DNA of 50,617 nucleotides, taken from contig CAMWUI010000020.1 in assembly GCA_947177395.1 (NCBI GenBank), positions 1-50,617 of the forward strand, written 5' to 3'. The notes below the pieces were generated by a model, which was given only the letters and a program-made list of their open reading frames with translations, searched no databases and was not told the DNA's origin. Below are positions 1 through 8,799 of this stretch, in pieces; the first letter of the stretch is position 1; each line of letters starts with the position of its first letter. Made by a program: the position numbers and the translations under genes. The stretch comes from an uncultured Paraprevotella sp. (lineage in GTDB: Bacteria; Bacteroidota; Bacteroidia; Bacteroidales; Bacteroidaceae).

Positions 1-15
1 TTTTGCCTGCACCAT

Positions 16-52
16 AAAGAGAAAAAGGCCGCCTAAACTTGTTAGACAGCCT
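16..52 (-). terminator. Rho-independent terminator of the S9 peptidase gene
   Basis: Reading the reverse strand just past the peptidase stop, AGGCTGTCTAA pairs with TTAGGCGGCCT (G-U pairs allowed) around a short loop, followed by TTTTTCTCTTT. This is a standard intrinsic terminator shape. Confidence 0.75.
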
Positions 53-78
53 CTTCATTTTTTTCCTGGTGGCGTCGG

Positions 79-2325
79 TCAGTGCGTCTTCACTTCACTC
101 CACGCGGGCGGGGTGACGCCTAAAAGATGACGCACGAAGAAGTCGTAGCGCTTGTGCTCGCCGTAGTTTTCGCCCATCGTGTGGCGGGCGCCGGGGATGA
201 CGACGAGCTCGAAATCCTTGTTGGCGCGGATGAGCGCGTCGGCCACCTGCATGGTGGAGGCGGGGTCGACGTTGTCGTCCATCTCGCCCACGACGAGCAT
301 CAGCGGGCGTTGCAGTTTGTGAGCCATCTCGACGTTGGAGCAGGCGGCGTAGGATTCGTCGACGGGGTAGCCCATCCAGAGCTCGTTCCACCAGATTTTG
401 TCCATGCGGTTGTCGTGGCAACCGCAGGCGGAGTAGGCGGCTTTGTAGAATTCGGGATGAAGCAGGACGGCGGTGGTAGATTCCTGTCCACCGGCCGAGC
501 AACCGAAGATGCCTACGCGGTCGAGGTCCATGTAGGGGTAGCGTGCAGCAGCGGCGCGAAGCCAGGCAATGTGGTCGGGCAGACCGGCGTCGCTGAGGTT
601 TTTGTAGCAGACTTCCTCGAAGGTCTTGGAGCGGAAAGAGGTGGTCATTCCGTCGACTTGGACGACGATGAAGCCGAGTTCGGCCAGCGAGGTCATCCAC
701 CAGTTGTAGGGGGTGAATTCCTTGGGTACGTAGTGGCTGCCGGGGCCGGAGTAGATGTATTCGATGACGGGATAGCGGCGCGAGGGGTCGAAGTTCGTGG
801 GGCGGTAGATAAGGCCCCACATGGGGGTGATGCCGTCGCGGCCGGGGGCACTGAACACCTCGGGCGCGCGCCAGCCGTCGGCCGTAAGGGCGGAGATGTC
901 GGCCTGCTCGAGGGTGAGGCGGATGCGTCCGTCGGAAGCGTCGCGCAGGACGGCGACGGGGGGGCACTCGATGGTGGAGTAGACGTCGACCATATAGCGT
1001 AGGTCGGGGGAGTACCAGGCACGGTGCATGCCTTCCTCGGGTGTGAGGGCGGTGAAGCCGCTGCCGTCGAAGTTGACACGGTAGTAATGGATGAGGTAGG
1101 GATCTTCATCGGGGTTGACACCGTTGGCGGAGAAATAGATTTGGCCATGCTCCTCGTCGACATACTGTATCTCACGTACATACCAGGGTCCGCGGGTCAC
1201 CTGCACGGGGCTGTCGGGGCGGGTGCGGTCGTAGAGGTAAAGGTGGTTGTGGTTGTCGCGCTCACTGGTCCAGAGAATGCGGTGTCCGTCGCGCAGATGG
1301 TGGCGGTAGAGGAGGGGATAGTTGACGTATTTCTCCTGTTTCTCCTCGATGAGGGTGCGCACGGTACCGTCCTCGGCCGAGAGTTCGAGCAGGCGGTAGG
1401 TCTTGTGTCCACGTTCGTTGTATTCGAAGGTGACGGCACGGCTGTCGGCATCCCAGCGCAACCATTCGATGGCGTACTGGCGGTCGAAGAGTTCAGTGGA
1501 GGGGATGAGGCGTCGTCCGTCGCCGACATGGAAGATGCAGGGTACCTTGAAAGGGAGTTCGTCGCCGGGTTTGGCGTATTCCTGCTTGTGGAGCCGGGGT
1601 TGCAATTGGTCGCGTGGCGAGGATTCGACATAGTAGACGTAGCGTTTTTCGCTGGGGCGGATGCGGCAGGAGAGGATACAGCGTGAGTCGGGCGACCACT
1701 GGAGGCGCGCGGAGTAGTAGTTGCCGGGCGTACCGTCGTTGCTCAGCGCTTGTTCACGGCCCGTGGCCTGTTCGCGGACGTATACGTTGTCGTTTTTGAT
1801 GTAGGCCGTATAACGTCGGTCGGGCGACTCTACGGGGTTGCCTTCGCGCTCGTCATCGCGCTCCATCCAGTGGCGTCCGTGGCCGGCGCGGCGGATGCGT
1901 TCTTTTTCCTCCAGGCGGTTGCGGCGGATGTCGTATTCCCACCGTCGCCCGTCGAATTCAAAGCGGAGGGTTTCGCCTTTTTCTCCGGCCTGGACGTTCC
2001 GTATGGGCAGACGGTCGGCCTTTGCTTCGCGTCCGCTCAGCTTCGTCAGGGCTTCCGCCAGGCGGCGGGTGTCGAAGAGCGGAGTGATACGGTTGCGTCC
2101 TGCCTCGACGCGAACATACTCGTCCTGTTCTGTCGTGTGGCGCATGTACCAGAAGCAGTCTGTTCCGGGAATCCATTGCGGCTGTACGTCGCTGTGTGTC
2201 ACGCGCGCGGCACTGTATTTCGTGCGCAGGGAGTAGGCGCGGTTGTAGTCTTCGGCCGTACCCTGTGTCCGTGCAACGGTGGTGCAGAGCAGGCAGGCGG
2301 TCATGGCTATGAATGTCTTTTTCAT
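79..2325 (-). CDS. S9 family dipeptidyl peptidase (DPP IV-like), secreted or periplasmic
   Basis: A 748-residue prolyl oligopeptidase family (S9) serine peptidase, predicted to release dipeptides from peptide N-termini in the periplasm or at the surface. The start at 2325 is chosen because [18 protein letters not shown] is a clear signal peptide; an in-frame ATG 36 bases upstream would put charged residues in front of it. Residues about 90-470 look like the DPPIV N-terminal beta-propeller. The C-terminal alpha/beta hydrolase domain (about 500-745) carries the triad: Ser610 in GCSAGG, Asp683/684 in GEMDDNVD and His715 in GARHTMG. The nucleophile motif has Cys before Ser, where many relatives have Trp-Ser-Tyr. 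The length is normal for bacterial DPP IV homologues. It is monocistronic, divergent from rnhB, and ends at its own terminator. The family is sure; the exact peptide preference is not. Confidence 0.93.
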   Translation of the reverse strand: MKKTFIAMTACLLCTTVARTQGTAEDYNRAYSLRTKYSAARVTHSDVQPQWIPGTDCFWYMRHTTEQDEYVRVEAGRNRITPLFDTRRLAEALTKLSGREAKADRLPIRNVQAGEKGETLRFEFDGRRWEYDIRRNRLEEKERIRRAGHGRHWMERDDEREGNPVESPDRRYTAYIKNDNVYVREQATGREQALSNDGTPGNYYSARLQWSPDSRCILSCRIRPSEKRYVYYVESSPRDQLQPRLHKQEYAKPGDELPFKVPCIFHVGDGRRLIPSTELFDRQYAIEWLRWDADSRAVTFEYNERGHKTYRLLELSAEDGTVRTLIEEKQEKYVNYPLLYRHHLRDGHRILWTSERDNHNHLYLYDRTRPDSPVQVTRGPWYVREIQYVDEEHGQIYFSANGVNPDEDPYLIHYYRVNFDGSGFTALTPEEGMHRAWYSPDLRYMVDVYSTIECPPVAVLRDASDGRIRLTLEQADISALTADGWRAPEVFSAPGRDGITPMWGLIYRPTNFDPSRRYPVIEYIYSGPGSHYVPKEFTPYNWWMTSLAELGFIVVQVDGMTTSFRSKTFEEVCYKNLSDAGLPDHIAWLRAAAARYPYMDLDRVGIFGCSAGGQESTTAVLLHPEFYKAAYSACGCHDNRMDKIWWNELWMGYPVDESYAACSNVEMAHKLQRPLMLVVGEMDDNVDPASTMQVADALIRANKDFELVVIPGARHTMGENYGEHKRYDFFVRHLLGVTPPAWSEVKTH

Positions 2326-2358
2326 GATACGATGATGGTTTTGTTGTGTTTGTCGTTG

Positions 2359-2389
2359 CAAAGGTCGGCTTTTTTTGCCGAACCCCCAA
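2359..2389 (-). promoter_or_regulatory. Promoter of the S9 peptidase gene
   Basis: On the reverse strand TTG is followed 20 bases later by GACCTTTG, a near match to the Bacteroidota -7 box TAnnTTTG, ending 33 bases before the start codon. Confidence 0.5.
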
Positions 2390-2407
2390 TAAATCTTCCT
2401 ATCTTTG
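2374..2407 (+). promoter_or_regulatory. Promoter of rnhB
   Basis: TTTG, 22 bases, then TATCTTTG, an exact match to TAnnTTTG. The box ends only five bases before the ATG at 2413, so the transcript would have almost no leader. Confidence 0.6.
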
Positions 2408-2412
2408 TATCC

Positions 2413-3024
2413 ATGTTACTTCCCTTTTTACTTGAGAATGCCGTGGAGGCCGGTTGCGACGAGGCCGGACGTGGTTGTCTGGCCGGTGCGGTGTATGCGG
2501 CGGCGGTCATCCTGCCGCCCGGTTACGAGAACGAAATGCTCAATGACTCGAAGCAACTCACCGAGAAGCGGCGTTACCTGCTGCGCGAACAGATTGAGCG
2601 CGATGCCGTGGCGTGGGCCGTAGGCGTCGTCTCGCCGCAGGAGATTGACGAAATCAACATCCTGAACGCTTCCTTTCTGGCCATGCATCGCGCCGTGGAT
2701 GCACTGGCCGTGCGCCCGGAGCATCTGATTGTCGACGGCAACCGTTTCAAGCCCTATGCCGGCATCCCGCACACGACGGTGGTCAAGGGCGACGGCAAGT
2801 ATATGAGCATCGCCGCCGCATCCATTCTGGCCAAAACGTACCGCGACGATTACATGCGGCGCCTGCACGCGGAGTATCCTGTCTACCGATGGGACTCGAA
2901 CAAGGGCTATCCCTCGCGGGCGCACCGCGATGCCATCCGGCAGTACGGGACGACGCCCTACCACCGGATGACATTTAACTTGCTGGGCGGTGACGGACAG
3001 CTGGAACTTTTTACGGAGGACTGA
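2413..3024 (+). CDS. rnhB: Ribonuclease HII
   Basis: A 203-residue RNase HII, the cytoplasmic enzyme that cuts RNA in RNA-DNA hybrids and starts removal of misincorporated ribonucleotides. Visible family motifs are CDEAGRG with catalytic Asp16 and Glu17, LIVDGN with Asp108, and the [21 protein letters not shown] block containing the last metal ligand. The frame stays open far upstream, but only antisense to the peptidase gene; the ATG at 2413 gives the usual family length and follows directly on a -7 box. Six bases separate it from the WYL regulator, so the two are probably cotranscribed. Nothing else in the set resembles these motifs, so the call is firm. Confidence 0.96.
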   Translation: MLLPFLLENAVEAGCDEAGRGCLAGAVYAAAVILPPGYENEMLNDSKQLTEKRRYLLREQIERDAVAWAVGVVSPQEIDEINILNASFLAMHRAVDALAVRPEHLIVDGNRFKPYAGIPHTTVVKGDGKYMSIAAASILAKTYRDDYMRRLHAEYPVYRWDSNKGYPSRAHRDAIRQYGTTPYHRMTFNLLGGDGQLELFTED

Positions 3025-3030
3025 TGACGT

Positions 3031-3939
3031 ATGGAACTGGGAAAGTTTGAACGTCAGCTGCGACTGATGGTTTTGCTCACGCAGAACCGCACGTACAGCA
3101 TCGAGCAGCTTTGTGAGAAACTCGATATGAGTCGCCGGACAGTGTATCGCTACATCGAATTGTTCCGTGACCTGGGATTCGAGGTTGTGAAACAGAGCGG
3201 CAACGTTTACCGGCTGGACAAGTCCTCGCCTTTCTTCCGCGAGATTTCCAGTATGGTACACTTCACCGACGACGAAGCCATTACGCTGCGCTACGTGCTG
3301 GACACACTGGCCGACACGAACATACAGGCACGTACGCTGCGGCGCAAGATGGAACGGCTGTACGACTTCGGCATCGTAAACGAAACGGAGGCGGACAGGA
3401 GGCTGGCCGACAACCTGCAGGCGCTTTATGAGGCCATCCGCGAGCGGAGACAGGTGGTGCTGCGGGGCTACAGTTCGTCCAACAGCCGGCAGTCGGGCGA
3501 CCGCGTCGTGGAGCCTTATCTGTTCCTGAGCAACAACAACGAGGTGCGTTGCTACGAGCCTGCCAGTCGGATGAACAAGACATTCAAGGTGACGCGCATC
3601 GGACGGGTAGAGGTGCTCGACCTGCTCTGGAGTCACGAGGAGGAGCACCGTCCTGTGTACACGGATCTGTTTCGTTTCAGCGGCGAGGAACGTTGCTCTG
3701 TTACATTGCGTCTCGGACGGCTGGCCGTCAACCTGTTGCGTGAGGAATATCCCGTAGGCAGTGAACGGCTCCAGCCCGACGGGCCGGAGCATTGGTTGTT
3801 GCAGACGGAAGTATGCAGTTTTACGGGCGTGGGGCGTTTCATTCTCGGGGTTTTCGAGGACGTGGAGGTCGTGGCGCCGGAAGAACTTCGTCGCTATCTC
3901 TGTGAAAAGTCTGTGCTTTTAACAAAAAAGTTCGGTTAG
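3031..3939 (+). CDS. WYL-domain HTH transcriptional regulator
   Basis: A 302-residue DNA-binding regulator. Residues about 8-60 form a winged HTH (HTH_11/DeoR-like) with the recognition helix around DMSRRTVYRYIELF. Residues about 130-220 form a WYL-type ligand-sensing domain, in a divergent form with VRCYEP and FKVTRIGRVEVL, and a C-terminal WCX-like extension follows. WYL proteins sense nucleotides or nucleic acids and act as repressors or activators; the ligand here is unknown. The gene starts six bases after rnhB and its stop codon lies in an inverted repeat in front of a small membrane-protein gene, which could be a target. The family call is good; the regulon is unknown. Confidence 0.88.
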   Translation: MELGKFERQLRLMVLLTQNRTYSIEQLCEKLDMSRRTVYRYIELFRDLGFEVVKQSGNVYRLDKSSPFFREISSMVHFTDDEAITLRYVLDTLADTNIQARTLRRKMERLYDFGIVNETEADRRLADNLQALYEAIRERRQVVLRGYSSSNSRQSGDRVVEPYLFLSNNNEVRCYEPASRMNKTFKVTRIGRVEVLDLLWSHEEEHRPVYTDLFRFSGEERCSVTLRLGRLAVNLLREEYPVGSERLQPDGPEHWLLQTEVCSFTGVGRFILGVFEDVEVVAPEELRRYLCEKSVLLTKKFG

Positions 3940-3955
3940 TGTCGTATTCTGACAC
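3939..3955. promoter_or_regulatory. Inverted repeat, candidate operator between the WYL gene and the small membrane gene
   Basis: GTGTC-N7-GACAC is a perfect 5+5 dyad that begins in the WYL stop codon and ends ten bases before the -7-like box CATCTTTG at 3966. It has no T tract and so is not a terminator. Binding of the WYL protein here is inference. Confidence 0.35.
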
Positions 3956-3965
3956 GGAGCATCCG

Positions 3966-3973
3966 CATCTTTG
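3966..3973 (+). promoter_or_regulatory. Putative -7 box for the small membrane protein gene
   Basis: CATCTTTG, one mismatch from TAnnTTTG, lies 27 bases before the ATG at 4001. No convincing -33 element is seen; the inverted repeat occupies that position. Confidence 0.4.
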
Positions 3974-4000
3974 CATCGTCAGACAAATCTTAAACACTAT

Positions 4001-4309
4001 ATGACGATGAAAAAAGAAATAACTCTTCCCGTAACGATGACGCCGGTCGGCAAGACCGTAAGTTTCCGCACTTCCGTTTGCGACACCCTGAAGGCGGCGC
4101 TCTGCCACAACCGCTTGCTCGTCGGCTTGTCCCGCTGTTACTCCCGTCTGCTGGCCGAGCATGTCAGTCCCCTGCGTACGTTGCGTCTGGTCCATGCCCA
4201 ACTGGCATTCTTTGCCCTTACCTTCCCGGTCGTGTTTTCCCTGCCTGTACGCCTGCTTGTGTTGGGATGGTTTGCGGCGGCATTGCTGCAATGCCGCCGT
4301 GCGGAATGA
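4001..4309 (+). CDS. Small hypothetical membrane protein
   Basis: A 102-residue protein of unrecognised family. The start MTMKKEITLP at 4001 (or the ATG at 4007) follows an AT-rich leader and a -7-like box. The first half is basic and polar. The second half contains one long hydrophobic stretch, from about AFFALTFPVVF to LGWFAAALLQC, which could cross the membrane once or as a hairpin. It ends just before a strong terminator, so it forms a one-gene unit. Coding status rests on the promoter and terminator flanks and the good start; no function is proposed. It could be controlled by the WYL regulator immediately upstream. Confidence 0.6.
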   Translation: MTMKKEITLPVTMTPVGKTVSFRTSVCDTLKAALCHNRLLVGLSRCYSRLLAEHVSPLRTLRLVHAQLAFFALTFPVVFSLPVRLLVLGWFAAALLQCRRAE

Positions 4310-4347
4310 AATGAGTTTGTGTGGGGGCTGGAATGTTAAAAAAGAAA

Positions 4348-4370
4348 GAGGCTGCGCACACAGCCTCATA
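4348..4370 (+). terminator. Terminator after the small membrane protein gene
   Basis: GAGGCTG, a six-base loop and CAGCCTC form a perfect 7 bp stem, followed by ATATTTTATATAG. The rest of the gap up to gpmI is AT-rich and shows only the gpmI promoter. Confidence 0.75.
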
Positions 4371-4562
4371 TTTTATATAGTCCTGCAATTGTTCCATGCC
4401 GTTTCGATAGTGTCTTAAAAACAAAATGGCACCTCATTGTTTTTTTGCTGCCCCCGTATCCCTGTCAGATAAAAAGGCAAAGACTCGTCTCTTTTCTTGT
4501 TATAGTCTGTATGGTTCTGATTTTTTTGGCTGGTGGAAAATCATATTCTCGATTTATATTTT

Positions 4563-4570
4563 TAAATTTG
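4563..4570 (+). promoter_or_regulatory. -7 box of the gpmI promoter
   Basis: TAAATTTG matches TAnnTTTG exactly, 39 bases before the gpmI ATG. No good TTTG lies at the expected distance upstream. Confidence 0.6.
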
Positions 4571-4609
4571 CAGACAGAAAGAATGGTAATTATTAAAACA
4601 TAAAGAATT

Positions 4610-6127
4610 ATGGCAAAGAAAGCTCTTTTGATGATCCTCGACGGTTGGGGCATCGGCAGTCACGGCAAGGGAGACGTAATCTTCAATACGCCGACTCCTT
4701 ATATGGACTATTTGGCTCAGAACTATCCGGTTTCTCAGTTGCAGGCTTCCGGTGAGAACGTGGGTCTGCCCGACGGACAGATGGGTAATTCCGAGGTGGG
4801 ACACCTGAACATCGGTGCGGGGCGCATCGTGTATCAGGACCTTGTGAAGATTAACCGTGCCTGTGCCGACGGCAGCATCCTGAAGAATCCCGAGATCGTT
4901 TCGGCATATGAATATGCGAAGAACAATGGTAAGAGCGTGCACCTGATGGGGCTGACTTCCAACGGCGGCGTACACTCTTCTCTTGACCATCTGTTTACTC
5001 TCTGCGGTATATCCAAAACCTATGGCATCGCCAATACGTATGTGCACTGCTTCATGGATGGGCGCGACACCGATCCGAAGAGCGGAAAGGGATTTATCGA
5101 ACAGCTTCAGGCCGAGTGCGACAAGACGGGATGTAAGATTGCGTCCATCGTAGGACGTTTCTACGCCATGGACCGTGACAAGCGCTGGGAACGCGTGAAA
5201 GAAGCATACGACCTGCTCGTGAAGGGCGAGGGTAAGCAGGCCGCGGATATGGTGGCCGCCATGCAGGAGTCGTATGACGAAGGTGTGACCGATGAGTTCA
5301 TCAAGCCCGTCAACAATTCCACTGTGGACGGAACCATCAAGGAGGGCGATGTGGTGATCTTTTTCAATTACCGCAACGACCGTGCCAAGGAACTCACTAT
5401 CGTGCTGACGCAGCAGGATATGCCGGAGCAGGGCATGATGACGATTCCCGGTCTGCAGTATTACTGCATGACTCCGTATGACGCCAGCTTTACGGGCGTA
5501 CACATCCTGTTCCCGAAAGAGAACGTGGAGAATACGCTGGGCGAATACATCAGCGCCAAGGGGCTGAAACAGTTGCACACGGCCGAGACGGAGAAGTATG
5601 CCCACGTGACGTTCTTCTTCAACGGCGGACGTGAGACTCCCTACGAAGGTGAGGAGCGTATTCTGGTAGCTTCTCCCAAGGTGGCTACCTATGACCTGCA
5701 ACCCGAGATGAGTGCCTACGAGGTAAAGGATAAACTGGTGGCTGCCATCAAGGAAGACAAGTACGACTTTATCGTTGTGAACTTTGCCAACGGAGACATG
5801 GTGGGACACACGGGCATCTATGGTGCGATAGAGAAAGCAGTAAAAGCCGTGGACGAATGTGTGAAGGAAGTGGTGGAGACGGCCAAGGCCACCGACTACG
5901 AGACCATCATCATCGCCGACCACGGTAATGCCGATAATGCAGTCAACGAGGACGGCACGCCCAACACGGCGCACTCGTTGAATCCCGTACCGTTTATTTA
6001 CGTGACGGCCAACAAGGAGGCGCGTGTTTCGGACGGTATACTGGCCGACGTGGCTCCCTCCATCCTTCATATCATGGGACTGGAGCAACCGGCAGACATG
6101 ACGGGCAAGAACCTGATTCAGGATTGA
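4610..6127 (+). CDS. gpmI: 2,3-bisphosphoglycerate-independent phosphoglycerate mutase
   Basis: A 505-residue cofactor-independent phosphoglycerate mutase that interconverts 3- and 2-phosphoglycerate in glycolysis and gluconeogenesis. It is a metal-dependent enzyme of the alkaline phosphatase superfamily. ILDGWG near the N-terminus supplies a metal-binding Asp (Asp11), and [14 protein letters not shown] contains Ser61, the residue that carries the phosphate. The C-terminal IADHGNADN and [13 protein letters not shown] blocks supply the remaining metal ligands. The length is normal for the family. It has its own promoter and a terminator directly behind it, so it is monocistronic. No oddities were seen. 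Confidence 0.97.
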   Translation: MAKKALLMILDGWGIGSHGKGDVIFNTPTPYMDYLAQNYPVSQLQASGENVGLPDGQMGNSEVGHLNIGAGRIVYQDLVKINRACADGSILKNPEIVSAYEYAKNNGKSVHLMGLTSNGGVHSSLDHLFTLCGISKTYGIANTYVHCFMDGRDTDPKSGKGFIEQLQAECDKTGCKIASIVGRFYAMDRDKRWERVKEAYDLLVKGEGKQAADMVAAMQESYDEGVTDEFIKPVNNSTVDGTIKEGDVVIFFNYRNDRAKELTIVLTQQDMPEQGMMTIPGLQYYCMTPYDASFTGVHILFPKENVENTLGEYISAKGLKQLHTAETEKYAHVTFFFNGGRETPYEGEERILVASPKVATYDLQPEMSAYEVKDKLVAAIKEDKYDFIVVNFANGDMVGHTGIYGAIEKAVKAVDECVKEVVETAKATDYETIIIADHGNADNAVNEDGTPNTAHSLNPVPFIYVTANKEARVSDGILADVAPSILHIMGLEQPADMTGKNLIQD

Positions 6128-6157
6128 TTCTGCGTCTGATACTATAATATAATAAAC

Positions 6158-6194
6158 AAAGCCGTGCCGGACCTGTCCCGACACGGCTTTTTTC
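6158..6194 (+). terminator. Terminator of gpmI
   Basis: AAAGCCGTG pairs with CACGGCTTT around an imperfect inner stem (CCGGACC/TCCCG), followed by a T run. The -7 box of the next gene starts right behind it. Confidence 0.85.
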
Positions 6195-6196
6195 AT

Positions 6197-6204
6197 TACC
6201 TTTG
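6197..6204 (+). promoter_or_regulatory. -7 box of the membrane-anchored HTH regulator gene
   Basis: TACCTTTG is an exact TAnnTTTG match, 25 bases before the ATG at 6230. It abuts the gpmI terminator, whose stem takes up the -33 region. Confidence 0.6.
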
Positions 6205-6229
6205 TCACACATAACCTCGTCTTGTTATT

Positions 6230-7252
6230 ATGAAATACGCACCGTTTTTCCTGCTTTCTCTGTTCCTGCTCGGCGGTTGCCGGGACAAGGCGTCGGAACC
6301 GGTCTTGTACGGATTGCCGGGAGCGTGGACGCTTTCCCGTGTGATGTATCCCTTTGGCCAGGAGCATTTGTTTCCGTCGGACGGTATGACCTATAGTCGC
6401 ATCTTCGATGACAGAGACACGACTTTCTATGAATGCCGTCTGCAATCCACTCCTTCCGGCATCGTTATCATTCCTCTGAGGAAGGGAACGTTCGAACTCA
6501 TCAATAAGGGACACGGCGAGTGGCTGTATTTCGAGGACGGAAGTCCCCGGCCGCTGACGAAGGAAAACGATACGGCGCTGGTGATACAGCAAAACGGAGT
6601 TTTGTATACGTGGATACGGAATAACGAAATGAGCAGGAACCGTATGGAGGAAATCCGCGACATCATCAGTCACGACATCAGCGATGCCGACGGAGAGGTG
6701 ATGCGCTACGTGTTGTCCGTATCCGAGCGTGAGCTCCGCTCGACAAATCACCGTCTTACGTTCGTACTCGCCGTGCTGGCCATTGTCGTCCTTCTTACCC
6801 TGAATTATGTGTACCGTCTGGTCCGCCGCAAGAAGCGCGTAGAACGGCAGTTGCGGCAGATAACGGAAGAACAGACGCAGAGGCCGCAACTCGTGCAGAG
6901 CGCCCTCAGACAGGTGGAGGAAGACTTTTTCGCTTCCGATTGGTTTGTCTCGTTCCGTTGCCGTGTGGTTGCCGGTGAACTCCTGAAGCCGGAAGACTGG
7001 GAGGCGATAGAGCGGGAAATGAAACCTGTGTATGCCGATTTTTTCCGCCGGTTGCCCGGGCTGTGCCGGATGTCGACGGTGGAATATCGCGTATGCCTGC
7101 TCATTAAGTTGCGTTTCTCTCCTTCCGAGATGGCCGAGGTGCTCTGCAAAGACATCAGCACCATCAGCAGTATACGGAACAGACTGTATAAAAAAGTATT
7201 TGGCCGTAACGGAGGATCGAGGAACTGGGATGATTTTATCCTTTCATTATAA
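6230..7252 (+). CDS. Membrane-anchored one-component regulator: lipobox, lipocalin-like sensor domain, TM helix, C-terminal HTH
   Basis: A 340-residue protein. Residues 1-17 form a lipoprotein-type signal ending LLGGC (Cys17). Residues about 28-130 form a beta-rich domain starting GAWTLSRVMYPFG that resembles the protein encoded just downstream. Residues 175-197 form a strong membrane helix, followed by basic residues and a coiled-coil-like stretch. Residues about 282-325 (VEYRVCLLIKLRFSPSEMAEVL...STISSIRNRLYKKVFG) look like a LuxR/sigma-region-4-like HTH. The topology fits a periplasmic sensor with a cytoplasmic DNA-binding end, as in membrane-tethered Bacteroidales regulators that usually carry TPR sensors. 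Here the sensor is lipocalin-like instead. The target and ligand are unknown; the adjacent secreted homologue is the obvious candidate. Confidence 0.75.
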   Translation: MKYAPFFLLSLFLLGGCRDKASEPVLYGLPGAWTLSRVMYPFGQEHLFPSDGMTYSRIFDDRDTTFYECRLQSTPSGIVIIPLRKGTFELINKGHGEWLYFEDGSPRPLTKENDTALVIQQNGVLYTWIRNNEMSRNRMEEIRDIISHDISDADGEVMRYVLSVSERELRSTNHRLTFVLAVLAIVVLLTLNYVYRLVRRKKRVERQLRQITEEQTQRPQLVQSALRQVEEDFFASDWFVSFRCRVVAGELLKPEDWEAIEREMKPVYADFFRRLPGLCRMSTVEYRVCLLIKLRFSPSEMAEVLCKDISTISSIRNRLYKKVFGRNGGSRNWDDFILSL

Positions 7253-7324
7253 GTCGTTTGCCAAATCTTGCAAACTTTGTCGGCACTCCCGACGCGAGAT
7301 GCCAATGATTTGCCAAGCCGTTTC

Positions 7325-7356
7325 TTTGGGCACCCGTCGGAGAGATGATACATTTG
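7325..7356 (+). promoter_or_regulatory. Promoter of the secreted lipocalin-like protein gene
   Basis: TTTG, exactly 20 bases, TACATTTG: a full match to the Bacteroidota primary promoter. Upstream, TTTGC-N8-GCAAA (7257-7274) and a second TTTGCCAA (about 7309-7316) could be regulator sites. Confidence 0.75.
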
Positions 7357-7405
7357 CATTGTGAACAGACAATGTTTTTTTATTCATTTCTTAAATCAAT
7401 TACGT

Positions 7406-7927
7406 ATGAAAAAGAATTTTCTGAAACAGGCAAGTGTAATGTGCCTCGTAGCGCTCATGGCATTGATGAATGCCGGCAAGTTGATGGCGCGAGGAAAACA
7501 GGTGGAGAACAAGTATCTCGTCGGCGTGTGGCTGATGAAATCGATGCAGTGGGACGGAGAGGAGAAGACAAACTGCGGCGATACTTATACACAAGTTAAG
7601 GTATACGGCGCGGACGGAGAATACTCCTGTGCCGAAATCGTAAAAAAGAAAGACGGCACTGTCTGCATCCTTCCTCATGAATATGGAACCTACACTTACA
7701 GCAAGGACGGAGTCTATACGGAAATGGGGCGCAAGACAGACAAGGATGCAATCGTTGTGGTGGACAAGAACAATTTCAAGGGACGGTGGACCAGGCTCAC
7801 TGCCGAATGGCAGAAGGTCACGGATATACCGGCCGAACTGACGAACTATGTCGTGGACAAGTGCAAGGCTAACCAAGAGCCTCCCGCAGATATGCAGAAA
7901 CTGATTAGAAAGTACATGTTCAAGTAA
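7406..7927 (+). CDS. Secreted lipocalin-like protein (DUF4488-type)
   Basis: A 173-residue protein with an N-terminal signal peptide (MKKNFLKQASVMCLVALMALMNAG). The upstream in-frame ATG at 7361 would precede it, so 7406 is preferred. The mature part opens LVGVWLMKSMQWDGEE and continues with repeated beta strands (YTQVKVYGADGEYSC, GTVCILPHEYGTYTYSKDG), a pattern typical of lipocalin-like or DUF4488-type Bacteroidales proteins that form small ligand-binding barrels. The order of motifs parallels residues 28-130 of the regulator just upstream (G-W start, YS...C, then G-V-I-P...GT). It has its own perfect promoter and a strong terminator. Likely periplasmic; the ligand is unknown. Confidence 0.75.
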   Translation: MKKNFLKQASVMCLVALMALMNAGKLMARGKQVENKYLVGVWLMKSMQWDGEEKTNCGDTYTQVKVYGADGEYSCAEIVKKKDGTVCILPHEYGTYTYSKDGVYTEMGRKTDKDAIVVVDKNNFKGRWTRLTAEWQKVTDIPAELTNYVVDKCKANQEPPADMQKLIRKYMFK

Positions 7928-7958
7928 AATACTGCTTTTCATTTCACCAGAATGAACA

Positions 7959-7996
7959 GGCGTCTTCGGAAAAGTATCCGGAGGCGCCGCCTTTTT
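7959..7996 (+). terminator. Terminator after the lipocalin-like gene
   Basis: GGCGTCTTCGG pairs with CCGGAGGCGCC over 11 positions (with G-U pairs), loop AAAAGTAT, then GCCTTTTT. Confidence 0.8.
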
Positions 7997-8092
7997 GGGG
8001 GATTCGGTGTCGTGTGGGAAAGGGAGAGAACCTCTTTGTCGCTTGTTTGCAATATTCTTTGCCGGATGCCTCTTTCGTGCCGATTTATATCG

Positions 8093-8100
8093 TATCTTTG
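8093..8100 (+). promoter_or_regulatory. -7 box of the ung operon
   Basis: TATCTTTG is an exact TAnnTTTG match, 33 bases before the ung ATG. The -33 element is weak. Confidence 0.6.
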
Positions 8101-8132
8101 TGCGGAAGAAAAACGGAAAAGCATAAGAGCCT

Positions 8133-8795
8133 ATGAACGTACAGATAGAGGCGAGCTGGAAACAGCATCTCGCAGACGAGTTTGAGAAACCTTATTTCGT
8201 GAGGCTTACCGACTTTGTACGCAATGAATACGGTAGCACGACCTGTTATCCTCCGGGTAAACTCATTTTCAATGCTTTCAATCTGTGTCCGTTCGACCGG
8301 GTGAAAGTCGTGATTATAGGGCAGGACCCCTATCACGGTCCCGATCAGGCACACGGACTTTGTTTCTCCGTGAACGACGGAGTGCCCTTCCCGCCTTCTC
8401 TGCAGAACATCTTCAAGGAGATTCAGAGCGATCTGGGCGTGCCGGTTCCTGTCACGGGCAATCTGACCCGATGGGCCGAACAAGGCGTTCTGTTGCTCAA
8501 TGCCACACTGACCGTGCGGGCACATCAGGCCGGATCGCACCAACGGCAGGGATGGGAAGAATTTACAGATGCGGCCATCAAGGCTTTGGCCGAAAAGCGC
8601 GAGCAACTGGTGTTTATCCTGTGGGGTTCATACGCGCAGAAGAAGGGAGCCTTTATCGACCGCAACCGCCATCTGGTGCTTGCCTCGGCCCATCCGTCGC
8701 CCTTGTCCGCTTTCCACGGCTTCTTCGGGAACAAGCATTTCAGCCGGGCGAACGCCTATCTGGAACAGCATGGTAAAACGCCTGTAAACTGGTAA
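8133..8795 (+). CDS. ung: Uracil-DNA glycosylase
   Basis: A 220-residue family 1 uracil-DNA glycosylase that removes uracil from DNA at the start of base excision repair. The catalytic water-activating motif [14 protein letters not shown] (Asp65) and the DNA-intercalating motif [13 protein letters not shown] (His187) are both intact, and LLLNATLTV supplies the uracil-binding region. The length matches the family. The start at 8133 follows a -7 box and gives the standard N-terminus. It is followed four bases later by a DUF3109 gene, so the two form an operon. Confidence 0.97.
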   Translation: MNVQIEASWKQHLADEFEKPYFVRLTDFVRNEYGSTTCYPPGKLIFNAFNLCPFDRVKVVIIGQDPYHGPDQAHGLCFSVNDGVPFPPSLQNIFKEIQSDLGVPVPVTGNLTRWAEQGVLLLNATLTVRAHQAGSHQRQGWEEFTDAAIKALAEKREQLVFILWGSYAQKKGAFIDRNRHLVLASAHPSPLSAFHGFFGNKHFSRANAYLEQHGKTPVNW

Positions 8796-8799
8796 GAAG

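Noticed and set aside
2428-3792. A 454-codon reverse frame antisense to rnhB and the WYL gene
   Set aside because: Both forward genes have clear motifs and the reverse translation has none.
4562-6889. A 775-codon reverse open frame antisense to gpmI and the HTH regulator
   Set aside because: It mirrors two well-identified forward genes in the complementary frame. Its translation has no recognisable domain, and it crosses the gpmI terminator and two promoters.
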